Shown here: positions 22,141 to 29,209 of the stretch, one piece after another
Layout of the letters: every line of letters starts with the position of its first letter
Numbering within the stretch: position 1 is the stretch's first letter
NCBI GenBank assembly: GCA_944381515.1
Contig: CALWLM010000130.1
Span: forward strand, 1-36,048
Origin: an uncultured Lachnospiraceae bacterium
GTDB taxonomy: Bacteria; Bacillota; Clostridia; Lachnospirales; Lachnospiraceae
Length of the DNA: 36,048 nt
Direction of reading: 5' to 3'
The notes under the pieces: model-generated
Seen by the model: the letters and a program-made list of their open reading frames with translations, nothing else
The model's database searches: none
Told to the model about the DNA's origin: nothing
Position numbers and translations under genes: made by a program

Positions 22141-23631
22141 TTACTGCACCGGCTGGCTGACAATGCCGGCAAACAGCGGGGAGCCATCGCAGCCGGTAAT
22201 GACGAAGAGAAAAGGACGGTCCAGAACGAAATCCACCTCTTCGTCGGGCGGTTCGCCAGCTCCCGCCGTGGCTATCACGGTGTAGGCTGCTGCGGTCACG
22301 CCTTCTTCATCCACGGCCACTCTGGCGGCATGGTCGGCCTGGGACAGATAGATTCCTTCGGCGTCGCGGGTCATCGGAGAAAAGTCGGAGACGGACGGGT
22401 CAAAGACATCGGTAATTCCCATGGCCTGAAGGCTGTCTTTCAGGCGCAGATCGGAGGAGACGTCGAATTTGGAGGAGACGTCGAATTTGGGCATGGCCAG
22501 GTTGACGATCAGAAAGCGGGAGTCTGTCCAGCTGTCCAGGTCAAACAGCAGACGGGTCACGTTTTCATCCGTCAAAAGGGACTGGACGTCTACGCCCTCG
22601 TCCGGGAGAAAGAGCCACATGGAGCCGCTCTCCCTTAAACTCAGAGATACAGCTGAAAACTGCTCGCTCCAGTAATAGTTCCGGGTAGAACTCTGGTGCA
22701 TAAAGTCGCAGGAAATGTCCCCGGCGGGGGAGTGAAAGACCTCCTCTGTCGTGCTGCTTTCGGAGAATTCGGCGCTCCATTTGGCCCGAAAGTAGATGGT
22801 GCTGGCCAGGGCCATGACGGTGTCCGGGGTCATGGAGATATCCTGAGCCTGCTCCTCCAAAAGACCGCCGGTCTGCTGGCTGAGCCAGTCCTGGAGCTGC
22901 CGGTCAAAGGAGGCTGAGCCCATTTGTCCGCGATAGGAGGAGGCATAGTAGACCGAGGCCAGCCGGTCCAGAGTGCTCTGCTGGAAGGAGACGTCCTCAT
23001 TCAGCCACAGGGAGTTGGCGAGAATGCTGGTGACGGACCCGTCGTCACAATAATTGGCGTTCCACAGGGAGGCGGCTTTGTCCCGCAGAGCGTCGATATT
23101 CTCCACGCCCAGAAGCTCCAGAATCTGATCGCGGCTCTGTCCTTCGGTAAGCTCGGCAAGCATTGCCAGAGTCATATAGAGATTCAGCGGAGAATAAACA
23201 AGATTCTCCCCTTCGGCGCCGGAAAGAAGGTTTGCAGTGGCGGCGGAAAAGAAGGCTTCCAGACCGTCCTGGTAGCCGTCCGGCTGATTGAGCTGCGCCC
23301 GGCGGCTTTCCCGCCAGGCGTCGTATACCTGGGAGAATCCTTCGTCGTCAAATTCGCCGGTAACAGGGGAGATGTACTCTTCCTCGTTGGGATAGGGAGA
23401 CATCTGAGGATATACGGCTTCGGCAATAACGGTGGCGTTAGAGGATGTGCCGGGCACAAAAAGGCAGGTGACCAGCAGACACAGGCAGACGGCGGCAGCG
23501 GCGCCGGCGATCCAGAAAGGGCGCCTTTTTTTTGACCTGTCCGGCAGCCTGCCCTTTCGCGCCGCATCGGCTCCGGCGATCAGGTCCTCATCCAGCATAC
23601 CAATGGCATCGCTTATGTTTTCTGGTTTCAC
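22141..23631 (-). CDS. Membrane-anchored serpin with short cytoplasmic N-terminus; putative anti-sigma partner (496 aa)
   Basis: Cytoplasmic segment 1-38 (with I-S-D-A-I-G-M-L-D-E-D-L-I, a motif I associate with membrane partners of clostridial ECF sigma factors), one transmembrane helix (39-60), an acidic linker, then a serpin domain (about 122-494). Serpin hallmarks: N-L-V-Y-S-P-L-N near the domain start, A-N-S-L-W, hinge E-E-G-V-T-A-A-A (442-449) and D-R-P-F-L-F (471-476). By alignment to alpha-1-antitrypsin spacing, P1-P1' is Ala458-Gly459. Such serpins trap serine or cysteine proteases outside the cell. The GTG start overlaps the sigma gene stop by 4 nt, with GGAGG upstream, so the two are coupled. 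A perfect 6-residue duplication (K-F-D-V-S-S twice, 382-393) interrupts a conserved strand. Confidence 0.88.
   Translation of the reverse strand: MKPENISDAIGMLDEDLIAGADAARKGRLPDRSKKRRPFWIAGAAAAVCLCLLVTCLFVPGTSSNATVIAEAVYPQMSPYPNEEEYISPVTGEFDDEGFSQVYDAWRESRRAQLNQPDGYQDGLEAFFSAATANLLSGAEGENLVYSPLNLYMTLAMLAELTEGQSRDQILELLGVENIDALRDKAASLWNANYCDDGSVTSILANSLWLNEDVSFQQSTLDRLASVYYASSYRGQMGSASFDRQLQDWLSQQTGGLLEEQAQDISMTPDTVMALASTIYFRAKWSAEFSESSTTEEVFHSPAGDISCDFMHQSSTRNYYWSEQFSAVSLSLRESGSMWLFLPDEGVDVQSLLTDENVTRLLFDLDSWTDSRFLIVNLAMPKFDVSSKFDVSSDLRLKDSLQAMGITDVFDPSVSDFSPMTRDAEGIYLSQADHAARVAVDEEGVTAAAYTVIATAGAGEPPDEEVDFVLDRPFLFVITGCDGSPLFAGIVSQPVQ
22453..22488. repeat. Perfect 18-bp tandem duplication inside the serpin gene
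   Basis: The 18-bp unit GGAGGAGACGTCGAATTT occurs twice without a mismatch (22453-22470, 22471-22488). It keeps frame and repeats six residues in the conserved P-K-F strand region. Confidence 0.95.
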
Positions 23632-24242
23632 AGCTTGAATCCCTCCTTTTCAAGGTGTGCGCGCAGGCTGGTTCGTGTTCGGTGAAGGGTGCTTTTGATC
23701 GTGGACTCGGAGACGCCGAAGAAGCCTGCAATCTCCCGTACCGGGTCCATGAAATAATAACGGCAGATGAAGATATCGCGGGCCTGAGCGGGGCAGGCGC
23801 GCAGATGTTCGCCGATGGCCTGGGCCAAAGCGGCAAGCTCCAGCCGTTCCAGCGGCGTTTCTTTGTCCTCCACGCATTCCGCCAGTTCCGACAGGGAAAG
23901 GGCGTATTGAGTGGCCCGCCGCCGGACGGCATTCTGGCGGCGGAACCGGTCGATGGACAAATCCCGGGTAATTTTGGCCAGAAAAGATGAAAGATGGGAA
24001 GGCCGGTGGGGAGGCATGGAGTTCCAGGCTTTCAGATACGTGTCGTTGACCGTCTCGCGCCCGTCCTCCCGGTTTGAGAGAATATTACAGGCGATGGTGA
24101 GCAGATATCGTCCGTAGCGTTTCTCGGTTTGACGGATGGCCTCCTCGTCCCGCTGCCAGTACAGCTCGATGATTCTGTTATCCTGAGCCGGTTCGCCCCT
24201 GCAGGCGGCCCGGCTGTCAGCTTTGCTTTTTTCCCGTTCCAT
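23628..24242 (-). CDS. ECF-type sigma-70 family RNA polymerase sigma factor (204 aa)
   Basis: Region 2 spans about 25-105, including N-D-T-Y-L-K-A-W-N (66-74), which matches the -10 recognition helix region, and I-T-R-D-L-S-I-D-R-F-R-R. Region 4 spans about 133-195, with R-E-I-A-G-F-F-G-V-S-E-S-T-I-K-S as the HTH that reads the -35 box. No region 1 or 3, hence an extracytoplasmic-function type. The ATG at 24242 follows AGGAGGGAT. The coding end overlaps the membrane serpin gene by 4 nt, the usual arrangement of sigma and anti-sigma genes. The promoter must lie in the 55 bp before the start; I could not identify it. Confidence 0.9.
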   Translation of the reverse strand: MEREKSKADSRAACRGEPAQDNRIIELYWQRDEEAIRQTEKRYGRYLLTIACNILSNREDGRETVNDTYLKAWNSMPPHRPSHLSSFLAKITRDLSIDRFRRQNAVRRRATQYALSLSELAECVEDKETPLERLELAALAQAIGEHLRACPAQARDIFICRYYFMDPVREIAGFFGVSESTIKSTLHRTRTSLRAHLEKEGFKL

Positions 24243-24294
24243 GGATTATCCCTCCTCTCATTTCCCTGCATGTTTTCCCTTCACCTTATATGCC

Positions 24295-24358
24295 GCAAAA
24301 AAACTCCGCCGGTTGCGGGGAAACGAAAAAAATGTGTCCCAGGGGCGGAGTTTTTCTT
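24295..24358. terminator. Bidirectional terminator between tyrA and the sigma gene
   Basis: AAAAACTCCGCC and GGCGGAGTTTTT pair around a loop of about 34 nt, with T runs available on both strands. On the minus strand it would end the aroF-tyrA transcript before the sigma gene. Confidence 0.7.
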
Positions 24359-24370
24359 TGACGTTTCATA

Positions 24371-25477
24371 TCAACGCTTGTAGAGATGATACTGAAAACG
24401 GGTAAGCCAGGCGGCTGCCTGATCGGCGGACTCCTGATCGTAGAATTCCACTTTCAGCACTCCCTCCTCAAACTCGCGGTTATGGAGGATGCCGATATTG
24501 CGGATATTGATCTGGTGGCTGGCCAGTATCGTGGCGATGGTGGCGATGGCGCCGGATTCATCCACAATGTCGCAGTAGATGGAATAGTCCTTTTTTAGGG
24601 GACCCGCCGAGGCGTCGGGAATGGAATCCCGGAAATCCCTGGCCTCGTCAAAAAGACGGTACAGGGAGGTTTCGTCGCCTTGCCGGACAGAGGCAAGGGC
24701 ATGGTTTAAAGAACGAATGTAGTCGGAAAGAACCTTCTCAATGGGGCCGGCGTTGGTCAGACAGATCTGCTGCCACATAACCGGGGAGGAGGAGGCGATC
24801 CGGGTGATATCTTTAAATCCGCCTGCCGCCACGTTTTTCATCGTGTGCTGCTCGTCATCGCAGTCCTTTACCAGATTGACCAGGGAGGAGGCGATGATAT
24901 GGGGCAGATGGCTGATGGCGGCGACAACATAGTCGTGGTAGCTGCAGTCCAGAATCAGGGGAATGGCTCCCAGCGACAGCACCAGTTCCCGCAGGGCCTC
25001 CACCTGGGTATCGCTCACGCCGGAGGCCGGGGTCAGCACATAGTAGGCATTTTCTACCAGATGGTCGGTGGAGTGGGCATAGCCGCTCTTTTCTGAGCCG
25101 GCCATGGGGTGTCCGCCGATAAAAGAGCGGGACAGGCCCAGGCTTTCTGCAGCCTGATGAATTTCGGTCTTGGTGCTGCCCACGTCGGTGACGATACAGC
25201 CCTCTTTCAGCAGCGGAGGCAGAGCTTCCATATAGCGGATGGCATCGGCCACAGGGGTACACAGGAAAATATAATCGCAGCTTTGCAGCCGTTTGTCGCC
25301 GGGGCTGTCCAGAATTTCATCGATAACGCCGTCTTCCCTGGCCTGCATTAAGGCCTCCCGGCCTCTGGCGTAGGCCAGAATGTGCAGAGGGAGATTCTGG
25401 CGGCGAAAACCTTTGGCGATGGAACCGCCGATCAGGCCAAAGCCGATAAAGGCAATAGTTGTCTTGGCTTCACTCAT
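24371..25477 (-). CDS. tyrA: Prephenate dehydrogenase with C-terminal ACT domain (368 aa)
   Basis: Oxidises and decarboxylates prephenate to 4-hydroxyphenylpyruvate for tyrosine synthesis, using NAD(P)+. The N-terminal Rossmann motif G-F-G-L-I-G-G-S is at 12-19. G-S-T-K-T-E-I and G-G-H-P-M-A-G-S-E-K-S-G are hallmarks of the prephenate pocket, and I-S-H-L-P-H is in the helical domain. An ACT domain (about 295-365) is the likely site of tyrosine feedback. No chorismate mutase part is fused. The ATG follows AAGGAGC. It lies 27 bp downstream of aroF and is cotranscribed with it. Confidence 0.93.
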   Translation of the reverse strand: MSEAKTTIAFIGFGLIGGSIAKGFRRQNLPLHILAYARGREALMQAREDGVIDEILDSPGDKRLQSCDYIFLCTPVADAIRYMEALPPLLKEGCIVTDVGSTKTEIHQAAESLGLSRSFIGGHPMAGSEKSGYAHSTDHLVENAYYVLTPASGVSDTQVEALRELVLSLGAIPLILDCSYHDYVVAAISHLPHIIASSLVNLVKDCDDEQHTMKNVAAGGFKDITRIASSSPVMWQQICLTNAGPIEKVLSDYIRSLNHALASVRQGDETSLYRLFDEARDFRDSIPDASAGPLKKDYSIYCDIVDESGAIATIATILASHQINIRNIGILHNREFEEGVLKVEFYDQESADQAAAWLTRFQYHLYKR

Positions 25478-25504
25478 GGTATTGCTCCTTGTTGTAGGAA
25501 GGTA

Positions 25505-26518
25505 TCAAAATGTCCTGCCGGAAAGGGCGGCGTAGGGACGCAGCTCTTCGCTGAGCTTTCTAAAGTCGTCAAAGGTCAGGGACTGGGGACCGTCGGACAG
25601 AGCGCAGGAAGGGCAGGGATGCACTTCCACTGCAATGCCGTCGGCTCCTGCGGCCACAGCCGCCTTGGCCATGGGCGATACATAATCCCGGACGCCGGTG
25701 CCGTGGCTGGGGTCCACCAGAATCGGCAGATGGCTCTTCGCACGGATTACCGGGACGGCGGACAGATCCAGGGTGTTGCGGGTAGCCTTTTCAAAGGTGC
25801 GGATGCCCCGCTCGCACAGAACCACATCGGGATTGCCTTCGGCGATAATGTATTCGGCGGCGTTGAGCCACTCGTCGATTGTGGCCGCCATGCCGCGCTT
25901 TAGGAGAACGGGGATATGAGAACGTCCCACTTCCTTAAGCAGCTCAAAGTTCTGCATGTTGCGGGCTCCGATCTGGAGCATGTCCACGTATTTGACGGCA
26001 GTTTCCAGAGCCCGCAGGCTGGTGACCTCGCAGACTACTTTGAGTCCGGTCTCGTCTCCGGCCCGCCGGATGTAGCGCAGCCCTTCCTCTTCCAGTCCCT
26101 GGAAGGCATAGGGGGAGGTACGGGGCTTGTAGGCTCCACCGCGCAGGAGAGAGGCGCCGGCGGCCTTCACCGCCCGGGCGGTAGAGAGAATCATCTCTTC
26201 ATTTTCAATGGCGCAGGGACCGGCGATAATGGTCAGATGGCCGGGACCGATGGGGACGTCTCCCACATGAATGGTAGAATCCTGGGGATGAAATTTCTTG
26301 TTGGCCAGCTTATAGGATTCTGTGACGGACAGAATCTTGTCCACGCCGGGATAGAGCTCCAGATTAGCCTGGGACAGGCGGGTCTTGTCCCCGACGACGC
26401 CGACGATGGTTACGTTTTCGCCCTCCGAGAGATGGGGAGTGAGTCCATTGGTGCGGATAACATTTACGACAGCGTCCACATTTGCTTTGGAGGCGCCGGG
26501 CTTCATAATAATAATCAT
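25505..26518 (-). CDS. aroF: 3-deoxy-7-phosphoheptulonate (DAHP) synthase (337 aa)
   Basis: First step of the shikimate pathway: condenses phosphoenolpyruvate and erythrose 4-phosphate. This is the type I-beta form with an N-terminal ferredoxin-like regulatory domain (1-70: M-I-I-I-M-K-P-G-A). In the catalytic barrel I-I-A-G-P-C-A-I-E, K-P-R-T-S-P-Y-A-F-Q-G, L-Q-I-G-A-R-N-M-Q and D-P-S-H-G-T-G are visible metal and substrate loops. Length matches Thermotoga- and clostridia-type enzymes. The ATG follows GGGAGAATAAATT. First gene of aroF-tyrA; the N-terminal domain probably mediates tyrosine or phenylalanine inhibition. Confidence 0.95.
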   Translation of the reverse strand: MIIIMKPGASKANVDAVVNVIRTNGLTPHLSEGENVTIVGVVGDKTRLSQANLELYPGVDKILSVTESYKLANKKFHPQDSTIHVGDVPIGPGHLTIIAGPCAIENEEMILSTARAVKAAGASLLRGGAYKPRTSPYAFQGLEEEGLRYIRRAGDETGLKVVCEVTSLRALETAVKYVDMLQIGARNMQNFELLKEVGRSHIPVLLKRGMAATIDEWLNAAEYIIAEGNPDVVLCERGIRTFEKATRNTLDLSAVPVIRAKSHLPILVDPSHGTGVRDYVSPMAKAAVAAGADGIAVEVHPCPSCALSDGPQSLTFDDFRKLSEELRPYAALSGRTF

Positions 26519-26565
26519 AATTTATTCTCCCTGATACCGTGCAAATGCATACGGTTGATAGACAC

Positions 26566-26594
26566 AGTTTACCGCGAATAGGCTCCAAAGTCAA
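26566..26594 (-). promoter_or_regulatory. Promoter of aroF-tyrA
   Basis: On the minus strand TTGACT (26594-26589), 17-bp spacer, TAAACT (26571-26566), about 48 bp before aroF. The resulting leader is too short for a T-box. Confidence 0.6.
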
Positions 26595-26640
26595 CGATTT
26601 AGCGCTTTAAAGTGAGAATTTGACGCTTTTCATAATTTAC

Positions 26641-26669
26641 TTGATATTATTCTGATTTTTTAGTACAAT
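26641..26669 (+). promoter_or_regulatory. Promoter of the EF-G-like gene
   Basis: TTGATA (26641-26646), 17-bp spacer, TACAAT (26664-26669), about 70 bp before the start codon. Five of six matches in each box. Confidence 0.7.
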
Positions 26670-26739
26670 ATATCCATGTGGAAATTCTGGGTGGTAGTAG
26701 AGGATTTTCATACAGTACATCTAAGGGAGGATATAATTT

Positions 26740-28821
26740 ATGCAACAGGTATATGAAACCGACAAAATCCGCAATGTCGTTATCCTGGGCCACGGCGGTG
26801 CAGGCAAGACCACTCTGGTGGAAGCGCTGGCTTATCAGGCCGGGATTATAAGCCGTATGGGAAAGGTCACTGACGGGAATACCCTCAGCGATTTTGACAA
26901 GGAGGAGGCCAAGAGGCATTTCTCCATCAGCACCTCGGTGATCCCGCTGGATTTTGAGGGAACCAAGATCAATTTTATCGATACTCCCGGTTACTTTGAT
27001 TTTGTAGGCGAGGTACAGGAGGCCTTAAGCGTGGCCGACGCCGCCGTTATTGTAGTCAACGGCAAGTCCGGCGTGGAGGCCGGCACCGAGAAGGCTATGG
27101 AGTACTGTGAGAAATATCAGCTGCCGACGGTGATCTTTATCACGGGTATGGATGACGACAATGCTTCCTTCCGCAAGATCAGCCTGCAGCTCAATGAGAA
27201 ATACGGACGTAAGATCGCTCCTTTCCACATTCCGATTCGTGAGAATGAGAAGTTTGTCGGCTTTGTCAATGTGGTTAAGATGAAAGGCCGCCGTTTTACA
27301 ACGGGCAGCGAATATGAAGAGTGCGAGATTCCCGACTATCTGGATAAGCAGCTGTCCACAGCCAGAGAGTCCCTGATGGAGGCTGTGGCTGAGACCAGCG
27401 AGGAGCTGATGGAGAAATATTTCAGCGGCGAGGAATTTACCTATGATGAAATCTCTCTGTCCCTGCGCGCTCACGTGCAGGACCGCGCCATCATCCCTGT
27501 AATCATGGGCTCCGGCATCAATAATCAGGGCACGAAGATGCTGATGCAGGTAGTGGTGAAATACTTCCCCTCCCCGGCCAAGAGAAAGGTCTATGGCCGC
27601 GACAAGGAGAATAACGAGATTACCTTCCTGGAGTGCGATGAAACCAAGCATATGAGTTCCAAGGTCTGGAAGACCATGGTGGATCCCTTTATCGGCAAAT
27701 ATTCCTTTATTAAGGTGGTTACCGGCGTTCTGAAACCGGATACGATGATCTACAATGTCAACGAGGAGACCGAGGAGAAGCTGGCCAAGCTCTACATCCT
27801 GCGGGGCAAGGAAGCCATTGAGGTCAAGGAGCTGCACGCCGGCGATCTGGGTGCGGTGACAAAGATCAATAATATTGCCACCGGCGATACCATTTCCCAC
27901 AAGGGAGCTACGATGGTGTTTGACGCGCCGGAGATTTCCAAGCCTTATACCTATATGCAGTACAAGGCCAACAACAAGGGCGATGAGGACAAGATTGCCA
28001 GCGCCATGCAGAAGCTGATGGACGAGGATCTGACCCTGAAGGTGGTTCAGGACAGCGAGAACCGTCAGTCCCTGCTCTACGGAATCGGCGATCAGCAGTT
28101 AGATATTGTAGTCAGCAAACTGGAGAGCCGTTATAAGGTGGGCGTCACCTTGAGCAAGCCCAAGATCGCTTTCCGCGAGACGATTCGCAAGAAAACCACG
28201 GTAACCGGCACCCATAAGAAGCAGTCCGGCGGCCACGGTCAGTACGGCGTGGTTGTAATGGAATTTGAGCCCTCCGGCGATCTGGAGAAGCCTTACGTAT
28301 TTGAAGAGAGAGTAGTGGGCGGAGCCGTGCCCAAGAATTATTTCCCCGCTGTGGAAAAGGGTCTGGCTGAGTCCGTGCTGAAGGGTCCGTTAGCTGGATA
28401 TCCGGTGGTTGGCGTCAAGGGAACGCTGACCGATGGTAAGTATCATCCGGTGGACTCCTCTGAAATGGCCTTTAAAACGGCTACGATCAATGCCTTTAAG
28501 GCCGGCGTCATGGAAGCATCCCCCGTACTTCTCGAGCCCATCGCCACGATGAAAGTAACGGTTCCCAACGCCTATGCAGGCGATGTGATGGGCGATATGA
28601 ACAAGCGCCGCGGCCGCGTTATGGGTATGGATCATATCGGCGGAGGCAAACAGGTTATCACGGCAGAGGTACCGATGGCTGAGATCTATGGCTACGGCAC
28701 CGACCTGCGTTCCATGACCGGAGGCGCAGGAGATTACGAGTATGAGTTTACCCGCTATGAGCAGGCGCCTGCCGATGTACAGGCCAAGATTGTGGCGGCC
28801 AGCAAGGAGGAGGAAGGCTGA
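26740..28821 (+). CDS. Elongation factor G-like translational GTPase (693 aa)
   Basis: EF-G paralogue with the normal five-domain length. The P-loop is G-H-G-G-A-G-K-T (17-24) rather than the usual A-H-I-D-A-G-K-T. Switch II D-T-P-G is intact (81-84), but the switch I consensus R-G-I-T is replaced by R-H-F-S-I-S-T. The base-specificity motif N-K-x-D is T-G-M-D (135-138). Domain IV (Q-S-G-G-H-G-Q-Y-G) and domain V are well kept. These features match the EF-G-2/FusA2 group, whose precise role is unsettled (translocation without strong GTPase coupling, or stress). It is not the housekeeping fusA, since no str operon genes adjoin it. GGGAGG precedes the ATG. Confidence 0.88.
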   Translation: MQQVYETDKIRNVVILGHGGAGKTTLVEALAYQAGIISRMGKVTDGNTLSDFDKEEAKRHFSISTSVIPLDFEGTKINFIDTPGYFDFVGEVQEALSVADAAVIVVNGKSGVEAGTEKAMEYCEKYQLPTVIFITGMDDDNASFRKISLQLNEKYGRKIAPFHIPIRENEKFVGFVNVVKMKGRRFTTGSEYEECEIPDYLDKQLSTARESLMEAVAETSEELMEKYFSGEEFTYDEISLSLRAHVQDRAIIPVIMGSGINNQGTKMLMQVVVKYFPSPAKRKVYGRDKENNEITFLECDETKHMSSKVWKTMVDPFIGKYSFIKVVTGVLKPDTMIYNVNEETEEKLAKLYILRGKEAIEVKELHAGDLGAVTKINNIATGDTISHKGATMVFDAPEISKPYTYMQYKANNKGDEDKIASAMQKLMDEDLTLKVVQDSENRQSLLYGIGDQQLDIVVSKLESRYKVGVTLSKPKIAFRETIRKKTTVTGTHKKQSGGHGQYGVVVMEFEPSGDLEKPYVFEERVVGGAVPKNYFPAVEKGLAESVLKGPLAGYPVVGVKGTLTDGKYHPVDSSEMAFKTATINAFKAGVMEASPVLLEPIATMKVTVPNAYAGDVMGDMNKRRGRVMGMDHIGGGKQVITAEVPMAEIYGYGTDLRSMTGGAGDYEYEFTRYEQAPADVQAKIVAASKEEEG

Positions 28822-28874
28822 CAGCTTTCCGGCAGTTTCGCATTTAACAGGCGAGTACCTGCGTAGTTGAGTAT

Positions 28875-28920
28875 AAAACCGTCCCGGACAGGAAGAGAAT
28901 TTTTGTCCGGGGCGGTTTTT
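28875..28920 (+). terminator. Terminator of the EF-G-like gene
   Basis: AAAACCG-T-CCCGGACA pairs with TGTCCGGG-G-CGGTTTT around a 13-nt loop, followed by T residues. Confidence 0.9.
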
Positions 28921-29035
28921 GTTCCGATTAAGATAACCTTAAGGAAGAATTCAGCTCTGTGTAAAAAAAGAGTGGTATACTTTAAAGGCGCCGAAAATGA
29001 AAGGGAGGCAAAGCCGCAAGGGGCTTGCGCCTTGC

Positions 29036-29064
29036 TTGACAAACGCGGGGAATGTGTTTAGAAT
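29036..29064 (+). promoter_or_regulatory. leuS: Promoter of leuS
   Basis: TTGACA (29036-29041), 17-bp spacer, TAGAAT (29059-29064). It implies a leader of about 140 nt before the leuS start. Confidence 0.7.
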
Positions 29065-29073
29065 ACCTTTATG

Positions 29074-29141
29074 TGCAGGGATGGCCGTGCATATTTCGGT
29101 CATGCCCAAAAGAAAACGATTTGCCCTGCGGAGGTTTTTTT
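29074..29141 (+). promoter_or_regulatory. Structured leuS leader, candidate attenuator
   Basis: GGGATGGCCG (29078-29087) can pair with CGGTCATGCCC (29097-29107) with one bulge. Alternatively GCAGGG (29075-29080) can pair with CCCTGC (29124-29129), five bases ahead of a seven-T run (29135-29141). Both use the same GGG, so the two folds exclude each other. No T-box sequence was found. Confidence 0.35.
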
Positions 29142-29209
29142 CGATGCCTGCGGTGCCAGCAGGAATCCCGGAGAGACAGCAGGGATTTTCCATATCAAAG
29201 GAGGAAACC

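Larger units (their letters stand above)
28822..29209. other. Intergenic region before leuS (388 bp)
   Basis: Contains the EF-G-like gene terminator, a leuS promoter and a structured leader, each listed separately. The stretch 28921-29035 holds small imperfect hairpins and no gene that I can support. Confidence 0.6.

Noticed and set aside
28921-29209. T-box riboswitch in front of leuS
   Set aside because: The conserved T-box core (AGGGTGG-type sequence with its Stem I features) could not be found in the leader.
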